Source: Acidobacteriaceae bacterium
GTDB taxonomy: Bacteria; Acidobacteriota; Terriglobia; Terriglobales; Acidobacteriaceae
DNA length: 64,000 nt
NCBI GenBank assembly: GCA_035944135.1
Contig: DASZBM010000002.1
Coordinates: 1,488,001-1,552,000, forward strand
Reading direction: 5' to 3'
Shown here: positions 53,426 to 63,066 of the stretch, in pieces
Position numbering within the stretch: the stretch's first letter is position 1
Layout of the letters: each line of letters opens with the position of its first letter
Translations under genes and position numbers: made by a program
The notes under the pieces: generated by a model
What the model was told of the DNA's origin: nothing
Databases searched by the model: none
The model's input: only the letters and a program-made list of their open reading frames with translations

Positions 53426-53535
53426 CGGACCTGCTGATCTCCACCACCATTGTCAGGCAGCATGGTTGCGTCGCCAATGATCGTTCGTGCTCTTGCTCTA
53501 AAAAGAGGTGCGAGCAAAGCCCGCACCGGCCGGAA

Positions 53536-56500
53536 TCAAAACGTGAAGCGCGCAGATAATTGAATCACCCGGCTTCCTTCGCCGGTCGTTACATCGCCGA
53601 AGTTGTTGACAGCCGCGCCACCATTTTGGGTTTCGCTAACGTTGGCGACAACGGGTGCCGACGTGCCGCCAATCGAGGTCCCGCCACCGTCCCAGTTCGT
53701 ATGGTTGAACACATTCAGGAAGTCCGCCCTGAACAGGAACACCTGTCCTTCGCGGATCGGAAAATTCTTCAGCAAACTCATGTCATAGTTCCAATAGCCC
53801 GGACCCCAGTAACCATCGCGTGGCGAGTTGCCCCACTGCCCCGGGGCCGGCGATACGAAAGCCGCTGGATTGAGCCACTGTGCCGTCGACGAATGTGCAT
53901 GGTTGTGCGTATAGATACTCGCTCCGGGAATCACATTTGCGCGACCCGCAATCCAGCCCGGGTAAGTTGAAGGAACCACATACCCCACCGAGAATGATGG
54001 CCCTGTCTCATACGTAGTGACACCGGAAAGAGTCCATCCGCCCACGGCTTCGCTCAATACGCCTTTCTTCAGCCAGTGGCGATCGCGGCCAAACGGCAGA
54101 TCGAAAACGTAATTCGCCACAAACGTATGCCGCGCGAGGTACGGGCAGTTACCGTAATCGAGCCGCGGCTGGTTAACGATCTGCGGACCCTCGCCCGTCG
54201 GATGTGCGATGTCGCGGCAGTTAGTCCACTCATACTGACCCTGCGCGAGGAAGCCCTTCGCGAATTGGTGCAGTCCTTCTACCTGGAGCTGATCGGTATT
54301 TGAGATGTTCTCGTTATTCGTTGTATCGATCGGGCCCCACGGCTGGTAAGGACGCTCATTTTGCAGCGGCTGCGTCGGTTGCTGCACGACTGGGATGTTC
54401 GAGTTCCACACAGTGATTGGCAGGTCCGTGGTGCGGTTGCCCACGTAGCTCATGCGCAGCTTCCAGTTGTAGGCAAATTGGTGTTCTCCAGTCAGATTGA
54501 ACTGCTGAATCCGCGCATTCTTGAAGTCCGAGTTCATTGCGTAAACCGTCGGGTGCGCTGCCGGAGCACCAGCTTGGCTTGTAGGGAATGGAGCGTTGAA
54601 TGTAATGTCTGGCAGATACGGAGTCGCAGGCTTGGAGGGCTTCGCGGAGTTGTATACAACGCTTCCGCCCCACGGCGGATTCTTTATGTTCTGGTTGAAT
54701 CCGATATAACCCGCGTTGAAGTTGTAGTACATACCGTATCCGCCGCGCAGAACTGTGTCGTTGTTCTGCGTCAGGCGCCACGCAAAGCCCACGCGGGGCC
54801 CAAAGTTGGTGCGATCCGGCTGATAAAAGGTAATCGGCAGTCCGAGCGCCTGAGTCGTAGTGAACGGATATGCATTGAATTGCGCCGCAATCGTTCCCAC
54901 AGGCTGCGTCGGTGTGCTCGAGTTTTCGGGAAGCACCAGCTTGTTCTGATCAAAGCTGAAGTACGTCGCGAGATTGCCCTTCGTATTCCAGGGTGATTGA
55001 TACATGTAACGCAGTCCATAGTTGATAGTGAGGCTCGGCGCCACCTGCCATACATCCTGACCATAGAATTCCCAGTCGCGGCTGTACGTATCCGTCGTCG
55101 GCGAAGCTGAACCGGTCGTTGCACTGGTCGCATCGCCCAGCAGGAAATCCGCGAAGGTATTGCCGATCGAGGTTGGCTGTCCCGGCCATCCTCCATTGCC
55201 CGTCCACGTGCCGTTGAAGGTAAACGTTCCCAGCGGGCCGAAACCTCCGGTTGGAGTGTAGATTTTGAAGCCCGTCTCGTCGATGCCGGCCTGCAGAGTG
55301 TGCCGCCCGATCACATGCGTGAAGTCGTCGGTGATCTCAATGTCGTACTCGTGCGTGTAATCCCCCAGCCCAATATCGCCAATGGATGTGTACCCGGTCG
55401 TCGTCATCGTGGGCAGGCCGCGATTATTGCTTGACGTGAGGTTCGTAAAGATCGAATACGGATTGAACTGTGCGTTCTGCCCGCTGCGAATGCTCTCATG
55501 ATCAAACCATGCTCCGCGCAACGAGTTCGTCGTGTTCGCTCCGAACGTGTGAATCTCCGTTCCGCTCAAGGTATACGTCTTATAGCCGTAGTTCTGGCCA
55601 TTGCCGAAGGTCGATGGCGTTCCCAACGGATCGAACCACGGCAGACCCACGGAGTGCGAGTAGACACCAAACAACGAGTCATGATCTGACACGTGATAGT
55701 CCATCCGCAGGTCCCACTTGTTTACGTCGAACACCTGCGCTACTGTCGTGGTGTAGTTGTACTGCTCTGCCACCCCGTTGGCCATCTTCGTCCCCTGCGG
55801 AAGCCCCGGCGAAGTCGGATCCGTCGGGTTCGGCAAAAACGCTAGCAGTGCCTGCGCCTGCGAGGTGATCATGGTTCCGGGAATCACATTATTCGCAAAT
55901 GGCTGACCATTTTGCGGATTGTAAAGCTGCACGCCGCCGCTGGCAGTGCATACGCCGTTCGCGTTGTAGGTCGCACACAGCGCGCCGAAATTCCCCTGCT
56001 TCTCGGCTGCCGTCGGCAGGTTGTCCTGCACGACCACCGGCACATTCTGCCGCAGACCGTCGTAATCAAAGAAGAAAAACGCGCGGTTCTTAAGTATCGG
56101 ACCGCCGACATCGCCACCGAATTCATTCCGGTGGAACGGAGGCCGCGGAATTTTTGCCGCGTTGTTTACAAACGTATTCGCGTTCAGGATCGTGTTCTCG
56201 AGATACTCATATGCGTCGCCATGAAACCGGTTCGTACCCGCCTTCGTGACCATCTGTACGTTCACAACTCGGCTGTAACGCGCATCCATCCCGATACCGC
56301 CGATGTTCACCTCCTGCAGCGAACTGAGCGCCGGAAGGTTAACGCCGCCCAACCCGAATGAGTACGACCCGCCGCCGTTGCCGGGGTCATTCACACTCAC
56401 ACCATTCAGTGTGAAATTGTCCGCGCCCCAGTGCGTACTCCCGGCAATCTGCGGCGACGAGTTAAAGGTTGCGCGGCCCACACCCGCGGCCAGAACGAGA

Positions 56501-56997
56501 AAACTATCTATATCCTGGATCGCCGTCGGTAACTCTTTGAGCTGCGTCGTCGTAATCGGAGTCTGAATCGTTCCATTCTCAGTATCAATCAGCTGCGCTT
56601 CGGCAGACACCTGCACCGTGTCCGACACTGAGCCAACCTTCATCTTCAAGTCGCCGCGCACCGTCACTTGCGCCAGAACCTGGACACCGGTCTCAGTCTC
56701 CGTCGTAAATCCCTGTCTCTCTGCCCTAATCGAATACACCCCAGGGTCGAGCTCCGGCACCGTGTAGTTCCCGGTCGCGTCGGTCTTCGTATGCGCAGCA
56801 ACTCCGGTCTGCTGATCGGTGATAGTCATCTGCGCGTCGGGAATTCCTGCCCCGCTCACATCGCTGACGCGGCCAGTAATCGAACTGCGCACCACTTGCG
56901 CCCCAACTGCACCGGCGATGATGAAGCCCGACACCGATAGCGCCACTACGAAACGAAAACGCCTCAACAGCCTCACACCACCATGGGAAAAGGTCAT
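53536..56997 (-). CDS. TonB-dependent receptor with carboxypeptidase regulatory-like domain
   Basis: An outer-membrane receptor of about 1,153 residues. A signal peptide (VVALSVSGFIIAGAVGAQ) is followed by a Cna/CarboxypepD_reg-like domain (SSITGRVSDVSGAGIPDAQM, GNYTVPELDPGVYSIRA, about 40-120), a plug region (TTQLKELPTAIQDIDSFLVLA) and a large barrel ending RVIQLSARFTF with a terminal Phe. This architecture is characteristic of Acidobacteria. It likely imports a glycan product. ATG 56997 follows GGAGA at 7 bases; longer frames to 57048 are possible. Operator site 4 lies about 45 bases upstream. Confidence 0.9.
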   Translation of the reverse strand: MTFSHGGVRLLRRFRFVVALSVSGFIIAGAVGAQVVRSSITGRVSDVSGAGIPDAQMTITDQQTGVAAHTKTDATGNYTVPELDPGVYSIRAERQGFTTETETGVQVLAQVTVRGDLKMKVGSVSDTVQVSAEAQLIDTENGTIQTPITTTQLKELPTAIQDIDSFLVLAAGVGRATFNSSPQIAGSTHWGADNFTLNGVSVNDPGNGGGSYSFGLGGVNLPALSSLQEVNIGGIGMDARYSRVVNVQMVTKAGTNRFHGDAYEYLENTILNANTFVNNAAKIPRPPFHRNEFGGDVGGPILKNRAFFFFDYDGLRQNVPVVVQDNLPTAAEKQGNFGALCATYNANGVCTASGGVQLYNPQNGQPFANNVIPGTMITSQAQALLAFLPNPTDPTSPGLPQGTKMANGVAEQYNYTTTVAQVFDVNKWDLRMDYHVSDHDSLFGVYSHSVGLPWFDPLGTPSTFGNGQNYGYKTYTLSGTEIHTFGANTTNSLRGAWFDHESIRSGQNAQFNPYSIFTNLTSSNNRGLPTMTTTGYTSIGDIGLGDYTHEYDIEITDDFTHVIGRHTLQAGIDETGFKIYTPTGGFGPLGTFTFNGTWTGNGGWPGQPTSIGNTFADFLLGDATSATTGSASPTTDTYSRDWEFYGQDVWQVAPSLTINYGLRYMYQSPWNTKGNLATYFSFDQNKLVLPENSSTPTQPVGTIAAQFNAYPFTTTQALGLPITFYQPDRTNFGPRVGFAWRLTQNNDTVLRGGYGMYYNFNAGYIGFNQNIKNPPWGGSVVYNSAKPSKPATPYLPDITFNAPFPTSQAGAPAAHPTVYAMNSDFKNARIQQFNLTGEHQFAYNWKLRMSYVGNRTTDLPITVWNSNIPVVQQPTQPLQNERPYQPWGPIDTTNNENISNTDQLQVEGLHQFAKGFLAQGQYEWTNCRDIAHPTGEGPQIVNQPRLDYGNCPYLARHTFVANYVFDLPFGRDRHWLKKGVLSEAVGGWTLSGVTTYETGPSFSVGYVVPSTYPGWIAGRANVIPGASIYTHNHAHSSTAQWLNPAAFVSPAPGQWGNSPRDGYWGPGYWNYDMSLLKNFPIREGQVFLFRADFLNVFNHTNWDGGGTSIGGTSAPVVANVSETQNGGAAVNNFGDVTTGEGSRVIQLSARFTF

Positions 56998-57041
56998 ATG
57001 CATATCTCCGTTTTCTGTGGCTCTCCTGGTCACAATCGCGT

Positions 57042-57059
57042 TGTTCAATTAGCAGAACA
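57042..57059. promoter_or_regulatory. Candidate IclR operator (site 4, before the TonB receptor)
   Basis: Read on the receptor strand, TGTTCTGCTAATTGAACA has TGTTC/GAACA arms with the same 8-base spacing as the other sites. It lies upstream of the preferred receptor start. Confidence 0.55.
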
Positions 57060-57342
57060 TGTATTCAGTAAGATAACCGGTGGGTCACTTCTACCACCTG
57101 AGAAAAGGCGCCGTCAAGAGCCGAGATAAGGAGAAAGGCCACGTCAGCCGATAACGACCAAGCAGCATCAACGCGCAACTATACGAGCGGCGTTCAGCAA
57201 TTCATTTCGTTGACGCATACCTCTTCGCACCGAGGCAGCACGGAGGACTGCCGTCGACGCGATCGGGTTGCATCTGGATTGTCATGCAGTGCTTTGCTGG
57301 GTTGTTCTGCGCACCATTACTGGATCAACCACCATTACCGAG
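57060..57342. other. Intergenic region without recognised feature
   Basis: About 280 bases between the glutaryl-CoA dehydrogenase stop and the receptor promoter. No convincing small gene or hairpin was seen. Confidence 0.4.
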
Positions 57343-58536
57343 TCAGTAAGCCGCAATTCCCGTGACACTTTGACCGATGATTAGTGCGTGAATGTCGTGG
57401 GTACCCTCGTAGGTCTTCACCGATTCCAGATTCATCATGTGGCGCATGATTGGGTAGTCGTCCACAATGCCATTCGCACCAAGGATATCTCGTGCCATGC
57501 GTGCGCACTCAAGCGCCATCCACACATTGTTCTTCTTCGCCATCGAGATGTGTTGAAACGCCGCCTTCCCCTGATCTTTCAGGCGGCCAAGTTGCAGCGA
57601 TAACAGTTGGGCCTTGGTGATCTCCGTGATCATCCACGTTAGCTTTTCCTGCACAAGTTGATGGCTGGCAATGGGCTGATCACGAAATTGCTTCCGCTGC
57701 TTTGCATACTGCAAAGCGGTGTCATAGCAGGCCATAGCAGCGCCAATTGCGCCCCAGCTGATTCCGTACCGTGCCTGACTGAGGCACATCAAGGGAGATT
57801 TCAGCCCATCTGACTTCGGCAGCAGGTTCTCCGCCGGAACGCGGACATCCTGCATGGCCAGGCCTGAGGTGACCGAAGCGCGAAGAGACCACTTGCCATG
57901 CACATCGTGCGTGGAAAATCCGGGGCGATCGGTTTCAACAAGAAAGCCGCGAATACGCCAGTTCTCGGGAGCGACGCCCGGCTCTTCGACCTTAGCCCAG
58001 ATAACGGCAACATCAGCGATGCTGCCGGAGGTAATCCACATCTTCTCTCCGTTGAGAACGTAGTCGTCGCCATCTTTGCGTGCGCGCGTCCTCATGCTGC
58101 TGGGGTTCGAACCGAAATCTGGCTCGGTCAGTCCGAAGCAGCCAAGCTTTTCTCCTGTAGCCATCTTGGGTAGCCAGTAGTCTTTTTGCTGCTCTGAGCC
58201 GAAGGCAGAAATGGGATACATGACCAGCGCCGACTGCACGCTGACAAAGCTGCGGAGGCCGGAGTCCCCGCGCTCGAGTTCCTGCATCAGCAGGCCGTAT
58301 TCGACGTTGTTCATTCCAGCGCAGCCGTATCCCTCAATCGTTGCCCCATAAAAGCCGAGTTCACCCATGGGACGCACCAGCTCGCGAGGAAAGCGGCCGT
58401 CGCGGTTGCACTGTTCAATGATGGGAATGATTTTCTCTTCGACGAACGCGCGCGTGTTACGGCGAACTAGTAGCTCATCGTCCGAGAGAAGAGAGTCAAA
58501 TTGGAGGAAATCAACTCCTTGAAACTTGAATGCCAT
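57343..58536 (-). CDS. gcdH: Glutaryl-CoA dehydrogenase-type acyl-CoA dehydrogenase
   Basis: A 397-residue FAD enzyme. CAGMNNVEYGLLMQELERGDSGLRSFVSVQ and GCFGLTEPDFGSNPSSM are typical of glutaryl-CoA dehydrogenase, and the catalytic base is Glu377 in TYEGTHDIHALIIG. The reaction oxidises and decarboxylates glutaryl-CoA to crotonyl-CoA in lysine and tryptophan breakdown. It stands alone on the minus strand, so its electron acceptor (ETF) lies elsewhere. Confidence 0.9.
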   Translation of the reverse strand: MAFKFQGVDFLQFDSLLSDDELLVRRNTRAFVEEKIIPIIEQCNRDGRFPRELVRPMGELGFYGATIEGYGCAGMNNVEYGLLMQELERGDSGLRSFVSVQSALVMYPISAFGSEQQKDYWLPKMATGEKLGCFGLTEPDFGSNPSSMRTRARKDGDDYVLNGEKMWITSGSIADVAVIWAKVEEPGVAPENWRIRGFLVETDRPGFSTHDVHGKWSLRASVTSGLAMQDVRVPAENLLPKSDGLKSPLMCLSQARYGISWGAIGAAMACYDTALQYAKQRKQFRDQPIASHQLVQEKLTWMITEITKAQLLSLQLGRLKDQGKAAFQHISMAKKNNVWMALECARMARDILGANGIVDDYPIMRHMMNLESVKTYEGTHDIHALIIGQSVTGIAAY

Positions 58537-58628
58537 AGCAGTAAAGTACCTCAGGAAGAGACGACTTGTTGCACATCCGAAGGGCGAACCGATCGTGTGG
58601 CGTTCATCCTCGGCTCAGGAGGACCACA

Positions 58629-58829
58629 ATGGCGGATCGCGCAAAGACCCCGGACGAAGATATGCATAAGGGCGCAGTAGAAGACGATAGTGTTCAGGAT
58701 AATCTCAAGCGACGCTCACACAACTCCATGGCGGGTCAGCTCGGACATCGGGACCAGGATGAGATGCTGAAGGACAACGATACGGATTACCCCGAGCCCA
58801 ATGCGGAAGCGGAACACAGCGGCGAGTAG
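58629..58829 (+). CDS. Small acidic hypothetical protein (66 residues)
   Basis: The protein is hydrophilic and probably disordered: MADRAKTPDEDMHKGAVEDD, SMAGQLGHRDQDEMLKDNDTD. The start ATG has AGGAGG six bases upstream, a near-perfect ribosome site, so it is very likely translated. The composition resembles small stress-related proteins. The family is not recognised. Confidence 0.7.
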   Translation: MADRAKTPDEDMHKGAVEDDSVQDNLKRRSHNSMAGQLGHRDQDEMLKDNDTDYPEPNAEAEHSGE

Positions 58830-58847
58830 CAGCCTCGAACTCAAAAA

Positions 58848-59912
58848 CTACATCAACCTCTGCATTACTTCATCGAGCACCGCCTTGCCCGGCCGCACAC
58901 GCGCATCTGGCAAGGTGGCCAGAGGGTCATCGACCAGGTTCAACAACTCGGTGAAGGTAGGCTTCGCAGTGTTCACATGGAAGATACCGGTCAGGATTTC
59001 ATCATTTGCATGTGCGGCCATCAATGCGGAAATCGCCCCCGCACGATCCGCAGGGTCGAAGTCTTCACGCAGCTTGCGCAGTCGTAGATGACTACCGTCG
59101 TGCATTCTCACGTCGATCGTCGTGCCTGGATCGTATTCCACGTCGATCTCTTGAAAGTAAGGCACGAAGCCGACCTCGGAGATCGCCTCTTCATGCTCCT
59201 GCATGTATTTGTAGCTTTTAGTAGAGCCCTCGTGATCGTTGAACGTGACGCAGGGCGAAATGACATCGAGCACGACCGTGCCGCTGTGCGCGATGGCCGC
59301 TTTCAGCATCGCAAGCAGCTGCTTCTTGTCACCCGAGAAGGACCGCCCCACGAATGTAGCTCCTAATTGAATCGCAAGGGCGCAGAGATCGATCGCCGGC
59401 AGATCGTTGATCACCCCGGTCTTTAGCTTTGACCCAACATCTGCAGTCGCGGAGAATTGTCCCTTCGTTAAGCCGTAGACTCCATTGTCCTCAACGATGT
59501 AGATGATCGGGAGATTGCGGCGGAGCATGTGTACAAACTGCCCAATACCAATGGAGCCGGTGTCTCCGTCGCCGCTCACCCCCAACGCCTTCATGGTGTG
59601 GTTGGCCAGCAGGGCTCCTGTCGCAACCGAAGGCATGCGCCCATGAACGCTGTTGAACGAGTGAGATCGGCTCATGAAGTAGGCCGGGCTCTTCGAGGAG
59701 CAGCCGATGCCGGAAAGCTTCATCAGCCGTTCGGGTTGAACTCCCATCTCATAGCAGGCATCGATGATACGTTCCGAGATCGCGTTATGGCCGCAGCCAG
59801 CGCAAAGCGTCGTCTTGCCGCCACGATAATCAAGAACCTGAAGCCCGATTCTGTTTGTCTTGACTGCCGGCTTCGGCGCCACTGGATTGGATGTAGCTGG
59901 AGTCGTTGCCAT
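58848..59912 (-). CDS. korB: 2-oxoacid:ferredoxin oxidoreductase, beta subunit
   Basis: A 354-residue thiamine-diphosphate subunit. LCAGCGHNAISERI starts the fold. The TPP/Mg motif is GDGDTGSIGIGQF...EDNGVYGLTKGQ, followed by SPCVTFNDHEGSTKSY. It works with the alpha subunit to decarboxylate 2-oxoglutarate or a similar 2-oxoacid to an acyl-CoA, reducing ferredoxin. Its ATG overlaps the alpha stop (TAATG). The long C-terminal part (about 260-354) is typical of KorB. It may supply reduced ferredoxin. Confidence 0.92.
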   Translation of the reverse strand: MATTPATSNPVAPKPAVKTNRIGLQVLDYRGGKTTLCAGCGHNAISERIIDACYEMGVQPERLMKLSGIGCSSKSPAYFMSRSHSFNSVHGRMPSVATGALLANHTMKALGVSGDGDTGSIGIGQFVHMLRRNLPIIYIVEDNGVYGLTKGQFSATADVGSKLKTGVINDLPAIDLCALAIQLGATFVGRSFSGDKKQLLAMLKAAIAHSGTVVLDVISPCVTFNDHEGSTKSYKYMQEHEEAISEVGFVPYFQEIDVEYDPGTTIDVRMHDGSHLRLRKLREDFDPADRAGAISALMAAHANDEILTGIFHVNTAKPTFTELLNLVDDPLATLPDARVRPGKAVLDEVMQRLM

Positions 59913-61765
59913 TAGACGCCTTCCTGCGTGACAAGATCGTCGGTGATGGACCGCGCGTCAATCGGCAGCCCATTGAAGTGGCGGATGCTGCGCAGCCTGA
60001 CAACATCCTCAGCCTTTATATCCAGCTTCAGCAGGCTCAACATCTGAGAGTCGCGGTTCTGCTCAACCACGTACACCCGCTCGTGCGAGGCTATGAAATC
60101 ATGGGTTTCACTCGTAAACGGATAGGCGCGAAGTCGAAGATAGTCCGTCTCGATCCCGTATTCCTTGTGCATCTGATCGCGGCTCTCACGCGCTGCAAAA
60201 TCAGAGGTCCCAAACGCAATCAGCCCTATCTTCGCCTTGCCCGTCTGCACGACTTCGGGCCGCGGGACGAGCGAGCGAGCGGTCTCGAACTTCTTTGCCA
60301 GCCGCTCCATATTGTTGAGATAGTCGTCCGGCCGCTCAGTGTATTGGGCCTTCTCATTGTGGCCTGAGCCGCGCGTGAAGTAGGCCGCAAGCGGATGGTC
60401 AGTCCCCGGCAATGTGCGATAGCCCACGCCATCACCATCGACATCTTTATAGCGGGCAAAGCCGCCCAGCTTCTTCAGATCCTCCGCATTCAGCACCTTA
60501 CCTCGGTTCAACGGCTTGTCAGGGTAAGGAAATGGGTCGGACATCCAGTTGTTCATTCCCAGATCGAGATCAGACATGACGAAAACAGGCGTCTGCAATT
60601 GCTCCGCGAGATCGAACGCCACCTGCGCCATCTCGTAGCACTCTCTGACATTGCCTGGAATCAACATGACGTGCTTTGTGTCTCCATGCGACAGAAACGC
60701 GACAGAGAGCAGATCGCCTTGCTGATTGCGCGTCGGGAGACCGGTCGACGGCCCCGTGCGCTGTATATCGAAAATCACTCCGGGAAGCTCGGCGTAATAG
60801 CCGAGCCCGGCAAACTCTGCCATAAGCGATATACCCGGCCCGGATGTCGCCGTCATCGCGCGCGCGCCGGCCCAGCCAGCTCCAAGCACGGCGCCAATTG
60901 CCGCCAGTTCGTCTTCAGCCTGCACGACTGCAAAAGTTGCCTTGCCATTGTCTTCTATGCGGTAACGCTTTGCGAGATCGATGAAGTTTTCGACCAGCGA
61001 TGACGACGGCGTGATCGGATACCACATCGCCACTGTGCAGCCAGCGAAAACACATCCAAGTGCAGCCGCTGTATTTCCGTCGATAATGATCTTCCCTGCG
61101 GTCTCATTCATCGGCTCGAGAACAAAGGGATCGTGCTTCGTGAAGTTCGCCGAGGCATACTCGTAGCCTGCCTGGACCGCCGCCCAGTTGAGGTCTGCAG
61201 CTTTAACCTTCTTGGCAAATTGCTTACGCAAGGCGGCTTCGACGGCGACGAGATCCATCTTCAGAAGCTGCGCGGCGATGCCAACGTAGACCATGTTCCT
61301 GACCAGCTTGCGCAGCTTCGCCTCAGGACAGACTGCAGCGGTCAGCTTGTCAAACGGCACCGGATAGCAGGCCACATCGCTCCGGAGCTGCTGGAGATTG
61401 GCAGACTCTTCATAAATCGCTGCTGCTCCCGCCGGCAGCGACAGCATGTCCTCTTGCCATGTTTCCGGATTCATCGCAATCAGGATGTCGATCTCCTTCT
61501 TGCGAGCGATATATGAATCTTTGCTGGCGCGGATCGTGTACCAGGTGGGTAGGCCGGCAATATTGGAAGGAAAGAGGTTTTTGCCGCTGACCGGAATTCC
61601 CATCCGGAAGATTGACCGCAGCAATACCAGGTTGGCTGATTGGGATCCTGATCCGTTTACCGTCGCGACCTGAATGCTGAAGTCGTTGACGATGTTCCGC
61701 TGCGGAGACTGCCGAGGCATCTCTGTTTCAGTTTGGGTCCCGCCTTCGACGTGTTCTGCCGCCAT
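59912..61765 (-). CDS. korA: 2-oxoacid:ferredoxin oxidoreductase, fused gamma-alpha subunit
   Basis: A 617-residue protein. Residues about 25-200 form the gamma domain (VNGSGSQSANLVLLRSIFRMGIPV), and about 220-617 form the alpha pyrimidine-binding domain (GNTAAALGCVFAGCTVAMWYPITPSSS, EDELAAIGAVLGAGWAGARAMTATSGPG). The fused form is usual for KorA/OorA-type enzymes. AAAGGAGG lies upstream of ATG 61765. Divergent from the nuo genes, it may feed electrons to respiration. Confidence 0.92.
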   Translation of the reverse strand: MAAEHVEGGTQTETEMPRQSPQRNIVNDFSIQVATVNGSGSQSANLVLLRSIFRMGIPVSGKNLFPSNIAGLPTWYTIRASKDSYIARKKEIDILIAMNPETWQEDMLSLPAGAAAIYEESANLQQLRSDVACYPVPFDKLTAAVCPEAKLRKLVRNMVYVGIAAQLLKMDLVAVEAALRKQFAKKVKAADLNWAAVQAGYEYASANFTKHDPFVLEPMNETAGKIIIDGNTAAALGCVFAGCTVAMWYPITPSSSLVENFIDLAKRYRIEDNGKATFAVVQAEDELAAIGAVLGAGWAGARAMTATSGPGISLMAEFAGLGYYAELPGVIFDIQRTGPSTGLPTRNQQGDLLSVAFLSHGDTKHVMLIPGNVRECYEMAQVAFDLAEQLQTPVFVMSDLDLGMNNWMSDPFPYPDKPLNRGKVLNAEDLKKLGGFARYKDVDGDGVGYRTLPGTDHPLAAYFTRGSGHNEKAQYTERPDDYLNNMERLAKKFETARSLVPRPEVVQTGKAKIGLIAFGTSDFAARESRDQMHKEYGIETDYLRLRAYPFTSETHDFIASHERVYVVEQNRDSQMLSLLKLDIKAEDVVRLRSIRHFNGLPIDARSITDDLVTQEGV

Positions 61766-61988
61766 GAGTAGTTCTCCCTCCTTTAATGGAAGCTGGGAGT
61801 TTCACGAAGCCACAATACCATATACGTTCCCAAGCTCGGCTTGAGGCGTCGCGCTGCGGGAACCATCGTTTTTGACGCGTTGTACTTCAATTGATACCTT
61901 GATTTGTCGAAATGATGATGGAGAATCAGGTTGCATAACTGTTTCGAGCGATAGGTTCGGTTGATAACATTTACCGGCTCAGGTGTTT

Positions 61989-62369
61989 ATGAATCCTCCG
62001 GTCTTCGGCGGCTACCTTCCCATCGTGGTCCTTGCGATCGCCGCCGCAGGTTTTGCGATCGCTCCGCTCCTACTTGCGTGGCTCTGGTCAAAGAGCTTCT
62101 CTCCGCGCAAACCAGGACCGTACAAAAACTCCACGTATGAATGCGGTCTGGAGGCAAAGGACACCACCTGGATACCCTTCAGCCCGGAATATTACCTTTA
62201 CGCGATCATCTTTCTGATCTTCGATGTAGAAGCGATCTTCCTTCTGCCGTTCGCCGTATCATTCAGCGGTCTAAGCGTGGGGGCCTCCATCGCCATGGTG
62301 GTCTTCTTGCTCCTGCTGGTCGAAGGACTCGTATGGGCATGGCAGAAGGGCGTATTGACCTGGGTATGA
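61989..62369 (+). CDS. nuoA: NADH-quinone oxidoreductase subunit A
   Basis: A 126-residue membrane subunit with three helices. The [24 protein letters not shown] loop with its conserved Cys, and [15 protein letters not shown], are diagnostic of NuoA. ATG 61989 is chosen; GTG 61983 is in frame. It is the first gene of a complex I operon that continues past the window. Confidence 0.93.
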   Translation: MNPPVFGGYLPIVVLAIAAAGFAIAPLLLAWLWSKSFSPRKPGPYKNSTYECGLEAKDTTWIPFSPEYYLYAIIFLIFDVEAIFLLPFAVSFSGLSVGASIAMVVFLLLLVEGLVWAWQKGVLTWV

Positions 62370-62421
62370 CGATCAGGCAGAAGTGCGGAACGTCGAAGAA
62401 ACAGGACGGCACAGGATCGCG

Positions 62422-63066
62422 ATGGACCAGAAACTCAGAATCGAATTGAGCAAACAAGGGATCGTCACAACGACTCTCGAAGAGCTCTACAACTGGGGCC
62501 GGAAGAACTCCGTGTGGCCGATGACGTTTGGTCTCGCGTGCTGCGCCATCGAAATGATTGCAACAAGCATGGCGCGTTACGACCTGGCGCGATTTGGCGC
62601 CGAAGTGTTCAGAGCCTCTCCTCGTCAGGCTGACCTGATCATTGTCTCCGGCACCGTGACCAAAAAGATGGCCCCTCAGGTGGTGCGCCTCTATAACCAG
62701 ATGGCAGAGCCAAAATACGTGATCGCCATGGGCGCATGCGCCATCTCAGGTGGCCCATTCAAGCAGGGGTACAACGTTTTGAAGGGCATCGACCGCTACA
62801 TTCCCGTCGATGTACATATTCCCGGATGCCCTCCCCGTCCCGAAGCCCTCATTGATGCGTTCATGACCTTGCAGAAAAAGATCGCAGGTCAAACACTGAC
62901 AGGCGAAGGCAGACCGCGGCATCTGGATCCGGAAGCGCCCAGCGAATTTGTCGTGCCGCGGTTCGGCGCGCATGATCTGGAGCCGCCGAACAACCCTGAC
63001 GTCTTTCGCATTCTCAACAATGTCGATTCATGCGGGGCAGGAGACGTTAATGCTCGAGGAGATTAA
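62422..63066 (+). CDS. nuoB: NADH-quinone oxidoreductase subunit B
   Basis: A 214-residue peripheral subunit holding cluster N2. The cysteines of [20 protein letters not shown] and [11 protein letters not shown] are all present. It ends 17 bases into the nuoC gene. ATG 62422 begins the family N-terminus; a longer GTG start at 62383 is unlikely. The protein has a C-terminal extension beyond the E. coli subunit core. Confidence 0.95.
   Translation: MDQKLRIELSKQGIVTTTLEELYNWGRKNSVWPMTFGLACCAIEMIATSMARYDLARFGAEVFRASPRQADLIIVSGTVTKKMAPQVVRLYNQMAEPKYVIAMGACAISGGPFKQGYNVLKGIDRYIPVDVHIPGCPPRPEALIDAFMTLQKKIAGQTLTGEGRPRHLDPEAPSEFVVPRFGAHDLEPPNNPDVFRILNNVDSCGAGDVNARGD

Noticed and set aside
53536-57048. 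CRISPR or phage-type content in the accessory regions
   Set aside because: No evenly spaced direct repeats, cas-like genes, integrases or structural phage genes were found anywhere in the window.
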